Part shown: in pieces, positions 23,912 through 26,771 of the stretch
How the letters are laid out: every line of letters begins with the position of its first letter
Numbering within the stretch: the stretch's first letter is position 1
Source: Candidatus Heimdallarchaeota archaeon LC_2
GTDB taxonomy: Archaea; Asgardarchaeota; Heimdallarchaeia; Heimdallarchaeales; Kariarchaeaceae
Direction: 5' to 3'
Assembly: GCA_001940725.1 (NCBI GenBank)
Contig: MDVR01000150.1
Span: 1-26,771, forward strand
Length of the DNA stretch: 26,771 nucleotides
Notes under the pieces: model-generated
What the model saw: only the letters and a program-made list of their open reading frames with translations
Told to the model about the DNA's origin: nothing
Databases searched by the model: none
Position numbers and translations under genes: made by a program

Positions 23912-25987
23912 CTAATTAAGTGTAAATCGATGAATGATTTCTTGAAGTTGCTGAGCGAGTAATGACAGTTCGTTAGATGTTGTTGAAATTTCGTTTAGCA
24001 TAATAACTTGTTCAGAGGTGGATATATTTAACTGATCACTACCTATTACTGTGTTTTCAGCGACTTCACTTATAATATGAACCTCTTTTAACATATCCTC
24101 AACATTGTTTTTTATATTGACTTCGATTTCCGCAATTAGATCTGCAATCTGATTCGCCGATTCTTTGGTCTCCTCTGAGAGATTACGCACCTCATCTGCA
24201 ACCACATCAAAACCAAGACCAAATTTTCCTGCTTTTGCAGCTTGGATTGATGCATTTAATCCAAGAATATTTGTTCTCTTTGCTACTTTCACCACAAATT
24301 TGGATGCTTCTCCAATCCGATGTACAGCTCCTTCAACATCCATAAGGTGTTCCTCTAAATTCTTAGATATTCGATCTAACAGAAGATTTTGTTCTGATGC
24401 ACCCAAAGTGAACTCATGAACAGTCTCAGATACCTCAATAACTGATGCTGAAGCTTCTTGTGCGCCTGCTGCCAGTTCCTCTGCAATACTTGCAAGTCTT
24501 GTTGAAGCTGCCTGCTGTGTCTTCAATATCGTACTCAGATTATTAACCATATCATCAAATCCTTTCTGCATATCTCCGAATTCACTACTTGAATACTTTA
24601 TCCTCCTTCTCAATGAGGCGATATTTCCACTTGAGAGTTTTTCATAGTCTTCGCTCATTGAACGAAGTGAACGAATTAATTGTAATGCAGTGAGGAGAAG
24701 CAACACGGTAATTCCGATGATTAAAACTACTGAAGTGACTTGAATAAGATCATAAAAATTCTCCCGAACATTCTCCAATATTTGGGTAAATGCTTCTGAA
24801 AATGCTGAAGATTCTAGATTAAGCGCCTCGAGAGCAAATAATACTGCGGTTGAAACTTGATAGACAATCTCATAAATATTATCATCAATCAGGGCTTGGA
24901 TATCTATTAATCCAGTGTAAATACTTTCAATCAGATATACCAGATCTTGAATTTCAGGAACAAAATCATCAGTACATATAGTAATAATTGCATCTAAGCT
25001 TGATTGTTCATCAGAGAGAACTGTTCCATTAATGAGATATGCTTCTTCGTTAATAAATTTAGTCTGATTACTGATGACGAAATTGAACTCGGTGATAAAT
25101 TGATCAAGTCCTTTTTCACTGGTTCCATCACGAATCGCTACAACTTGAAGTAGATTAGACCAAGCCACAAGGATTTCTTCAATGTGTCCACCTATTTCAT
25201 AAAATCGATCTTTTGTTTCGAACATATATCTTAAAGTGATCGATTCATTGACAGGAACACTTGGATCAATTCCAATGATTGCCAATGTGTTTTCTGAATT
25301 ATTCAACTTATTTTGAATTACACTTAATTCTGTAATATCTAGATTATGAATTGAATCATGAACGGTTTCTTCAATATTAACAACTGTATTATCTTTAAAA
25401 CTGAGATTAGTTGTCAGAAAATTCTCAATATATTCTTCATGTATTACTCGGTATTGAGTCGTATTTTCCAGAATCTGTGCAATATTATCGCTACTTTCCT
25501 GTTGAAGTTGTATTATTTCAAGAGACGCATCCCCTACCCCTTGTTTATTTATTATATCTCCTACTCCAGATATTAAATCTGCATCAACTCTCATTAAGCC
25601 AAAATCATTGGTTTCGTTAACTTTTATCTCATAATTGGTTGTTTCCCGGTTTATCAGTTTTGTAATAGCTTCATTTATTTTTATTTCGTATTCATTAATG
25701 ACCCTATTGGCTTCAATTCCTCCCGTAACTGTGTTGAAAAGTAACAAATCGATGAAGTTTTCATAGTTCAACCGTCCCATTTTCTCCACGATTAACTCCA
25801 GCTGAGCAAGATCTAGCAATATTTCCGCATCAAATTCTAAATGTCTGTTTCCCTGATCCTCAATTGATGATTGAGTATCCTGAGAATCTGTAATTAGGGT
25901 AGCCTGCAATATCAGTGCAGTAGCAGTTATAATAGTAATCAGAAGTAATCTGAATCGAATGTTGAAAATTATACTCAAACCTGTCAT
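23912..25987 (-). CDS. Methyl-accepting chemotaxis-type receptor with large extracellular sensor
   Basis: The 691-residue protein has a first transmembrane helix near the N terminus (about 10-30), a sensor region of roughly 385 acidic, helical residues that I cannot match to a known sensor fold, a second helix (417-438: VTSVVLIIGITVLLLLTALQLI), a HAMP-like linker, and a coiled-coil signalling domain. The conserved tip is present (TNILGLNASIQAAKAGKFG at 572-590, then FDVVADEVRNLSEE), with Gln in place of the usual Glu after NASI and Lys for the Arg. It would pass ligand signals to a CheA/CheW complex, but no che gene is here. It starts 15 bases after the small FdrA-type gene ends and is probably co-transcribed. 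The signalling part is richer in G+C than the middle of the window (27 of 60 at 24121-24180). Confidence 0.93.
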   Translation of the reverse strand: MTGLSIIFNIRFRLLLITIITATALILQATLITDSQDTQSSIEDQGNRHLEFDAEILLDLAQLELIVEKMGRLNYENFIDLLLFNTVTGGIEANRVINEYEIKINEAITKLINRETTNYEIKVNETNDFGLMRVDADLISGVGDIINKQGVGDASLEIIQLQQESSDNIAQILENTTQYRVIHEEYIENFLTTNLSFKDNTVVNIEETVHDSIHNLDITELSVIQNKLNNSENTLAIIGIDPSVPVNESITLRYMFETKDRFYEIGGHIEEILVAWSNLLQVVAIRDGTSEKGLDQFITEFNFVISNQTKFINEEAYLINGTVLSDEQSSLDAIITICTDDFVPEIQDLVYLIESIYTGLIDIQALIDDNIYEIVYQVSTAVLFALEALNLESSAFSEAFTQILENVRENFYDLIQVTSVVLIIGITVLLLLTALQLIRSLRSMSEDYEKLSSGNIASLRRRIKYSSSEFGDMQKGFDDMVNNLSTILKTQQAASTRLASIAEELAAGAQEASASVIEVSETVHEFTLGASEQNLLLDRISKNLEEHLMDVEGAVHRIGEASKFVVKVAKRTNILGLNASIQAAKAGKFGLGFDVVADEVRNLSEETKESANQIADLIAEIEVNIKNNVEDMLKEVHIISEVAENTVIGSDQLNISTSEQVIMLNEISTTSNELSLLAQQLQEIIHRFTLN

Positions 25988-26002
25988 TTGAACAATTCAA
26001 CC

Positions 26003-26173
26003 CTATTCTAGTTTTTCTAGTAATTTGATAAGTTCAAGGTCGCCATCAGCCGGGGGACTCCAATCCACGTGAATAACATCTACTCCCTGTTCTTCTAAGT
26101 CATCGGCAAACATTTCTATTCCAATATTGATAACTTTGAGTTCCTTATTAATCAAATTTTCTTCTTCAGTCAT
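26003..26173 (-). CDS. Small FdrA-type domain protein (56 residues)
   Basis: The protein reads MTEEENLINKELKVINIGIE, then a short helix (MFADDLEEQG), VDVIHVDWSPPADGD and a final helix. The pattern 'KVINxGhxxFAxxLxxQGxxVhHVDWxPPAxGD' is the small FdrA-type domain found alone beside FdrA/DUF1116/DUF2877 genes, and also at the start of AllG (YlbE, DUF1116). The ATG at 26171-26173 follows a GGGAGG ribosome site by 7 bases; upstream in-frame starts (from 26218) are not supported. The last codons end 15 bases before the chemoreceptor. A DUF2877 gene is divergent from it. Its role is probably structural within an acyl/carbamoyl transferase system; this is inference from family context. Confidence 0.85.
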   Translation of the reverse strand: MTEEENLINKELKVINIGIEMFADDLEEQGVDVIHVDWSPPADGDLELIKLLEKLE

Positions 26174-26180
26174 TTCATGT

Positions 26181-26186
26181 CCTCCC
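26181..26186 (-). promoter_or_regulatory. Shine-Dalgarno site of the small FdrA-type gene
   Basis: GGGAGG on the minus strand, 7 bases before ATG 26171-26173. It decides that start over the longer frame opening at 26218. Confidence 0.7.
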
Positions 26187-26199
26187 AGGACTCTGAATA

Positions 26200-26328
26200 A
26201 TGAATAATTCCCGATCAAGTTATTATCTTACAGATAATCATGTTGACTTTTTGTATTTGGATGCATACTCAATAGGTGTGTCTGCTGACCTTAGGGTTAA
26301 AAAACAAGGCAAGATCGGAATTATTCAT
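26200..26328. repeat. Inverted repeat at the start of the DUF2877 gene
   Basis: ATGAATAATTCCCGATC (26200-26216, starting at the ATG) is the inverse of GATCGGAATTATTCAT (26313-26328), apart from one missing base. The arms are 96 bases apart. The second arm encodes the conserved KIGIIHS stretch. It could form a long stem in the early mRNA. Confidence 0.5.
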
Positions 26329-26771
26329 AGTATATTCCAACGTGTAATTAATATTACTGTTTCAGAAAATCGGTTGATTAGTATAGTTGGACAAGAAGTG
26401 GGACAAGGACCACTGAATATTCTCTTAAATATTCCTATTAAATTGAATCTGACAACAATTGGGGTTAAAATTGGCGATATAGTCACACGAATCGGTGGGT
26501 TGATTATTATCGGCGAGAATTTAATTAAAATTTCAATCTCAGATGTTAAATTATGGAAACCAAATATAGACTATCAAGATAATTTACAACCCTTAGAAAG
26601 CATTTTATCAAATATTGATGTGTTGAAAGATGTCACCCTTACCTCGGGCCCTCTAAATGGTCTTGGTGAATTAATTTTTTTCAGTCAAATTGACGGTTTC
26701 AATGTTTCCAAAACTACGAAATTAGGTCCGGTTGCATTTTTTGCTTCACCATACATTGTATCCTTACTTAA
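26200..26771 (+). CDS. DUF2877 family protein (AllH/YlbF-like), N-terminal part, runs off the window
   Basis: The first 190 codons have no stop and continue past the end. The sequence starts MNNSRSSYYLTDNHVDFLYL and then shows DAYSIGV, KIGIIHSIFQR (the conserved 'G-hHS-hF' motif), LISIVGQEVGQGPLNILLNI (gP then hydrophobics), and a long beta-rich stretch. This matches DUF2877 proteins, which include AllH of the E. coli oxamate carbamoyltransferase (AllFGH). The family's later GLGPGLTPSGDD motif would lie beyond the window. The ATG is 27 bases from the start of the divergent small FdrA-type gene, so the two share one short promoter region. No ribosome site or TATA box is clear. Confidence 0.8.
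   Translation, partial: MNNSRSSYYLTDNHVDFLYLDAYSIGVSADLRVKKQGKIGIIHSIFQRVINITVSENRLISIVGQEVGQGPLNILLNIPIKLNLTTIGVKIGDIVTRIGGLIIIGENLIKISISDVKLWKPNIDYQDNLQPLESILSNIDVLKDVTLTSGPLNGLGELIFFSQIDGFNVSKTTKLGPVAFFASPYIVSLL

Overview
The window looks like a gene-dense stretch of chromosome from an AT-rich archaeon, plausibly of the Asgard superphylum (Heimdall-type lineages fit best, but this is inference). The evidence is threefold. Many starts are TTG or GTG. Several genes in the middle have an archaeal-style TATA box about 25-28 bases before the start codon and no Shine-Dalgarno (SD) sequence, as in leaderless transcription. The gene content also fits: a presenilin-type archaeal protease, an archaeal-style PurD, a leucine-rich-repeat protein, a TnpB-only transposon gene and an archaeal chemoreceptor. 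No rRNA, tRNA or CRISPR array was seen.

Layout. 1-214 holds no gene I can support. 215-805 (minus) is a two-helix membrane protein with a PH-like tail; upstream of it, 806-1176 looks like a damaged coding region in the same frame. 1180-5041 (minus) carries a type I phosphodiesterase, an enterochelin-esterase-like hydrolase, a small unknown protein and a DJ-1/PfpI protein. 5196-8255 (plus) carries an alpha/beta hydrolase and a YyaL-type thioredoxin-domain protein, which overlaps the 3' end of a 566-residue unknown protein (8240-9940, minus). 10228-11620 (plus) has an unknown protein and a histidine phosphatase. 11624-13980 (minus) has a major facilitator transporter and an LRR protein. 14105-16374 (plus) is a tight three-gene operon: presenilin/SPP-like protease, YhhN/TMEM86-like membrane protein and AlkA-like DNA glycosylase, ending in a hairpin. 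16468-18749 (plus) has a SnoaL-like fusion protein, a cupin and a BEM46-like hydrolase. 18922-20082 is an intact-looking TnpB with no TnpA. 20330-22021 (plus) pairs a 2OG-Fe dioxygenase with a homoserine-kinase-like protein, converging on purD (22028-23290, minus). 23430-23711 is a small dimeric-barrel protein. 23912-26173 (minus) is a two-gene unit, a 56-residue FdrA-type domain protein followed by a chemoreceptor, divergent from a truncated DUF2877/AllH-like gene that runs off the window.

How the genes relate. Most units are short and functionally mixed. The clearest partnerships are the protease/YhhN/glycosylase operon and the FdrA-type plus DUF2877 pair, whose families belong together in the oxamate carbamoyltransferase (AllFGH) system. 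The two ends of the window are in places richer in G+C and use GGAGG ribosome sites; the middle is more AT-rich and mostly lacks them. The most unusual items are the disrupted frame at 806-1176, the chemoreceptor co-transcribed with an FdrA-type domain protein, the presenilin-like operon, the lone TnpB with a hairpin over its stop codon, and two proteins I cannot assign to any family.
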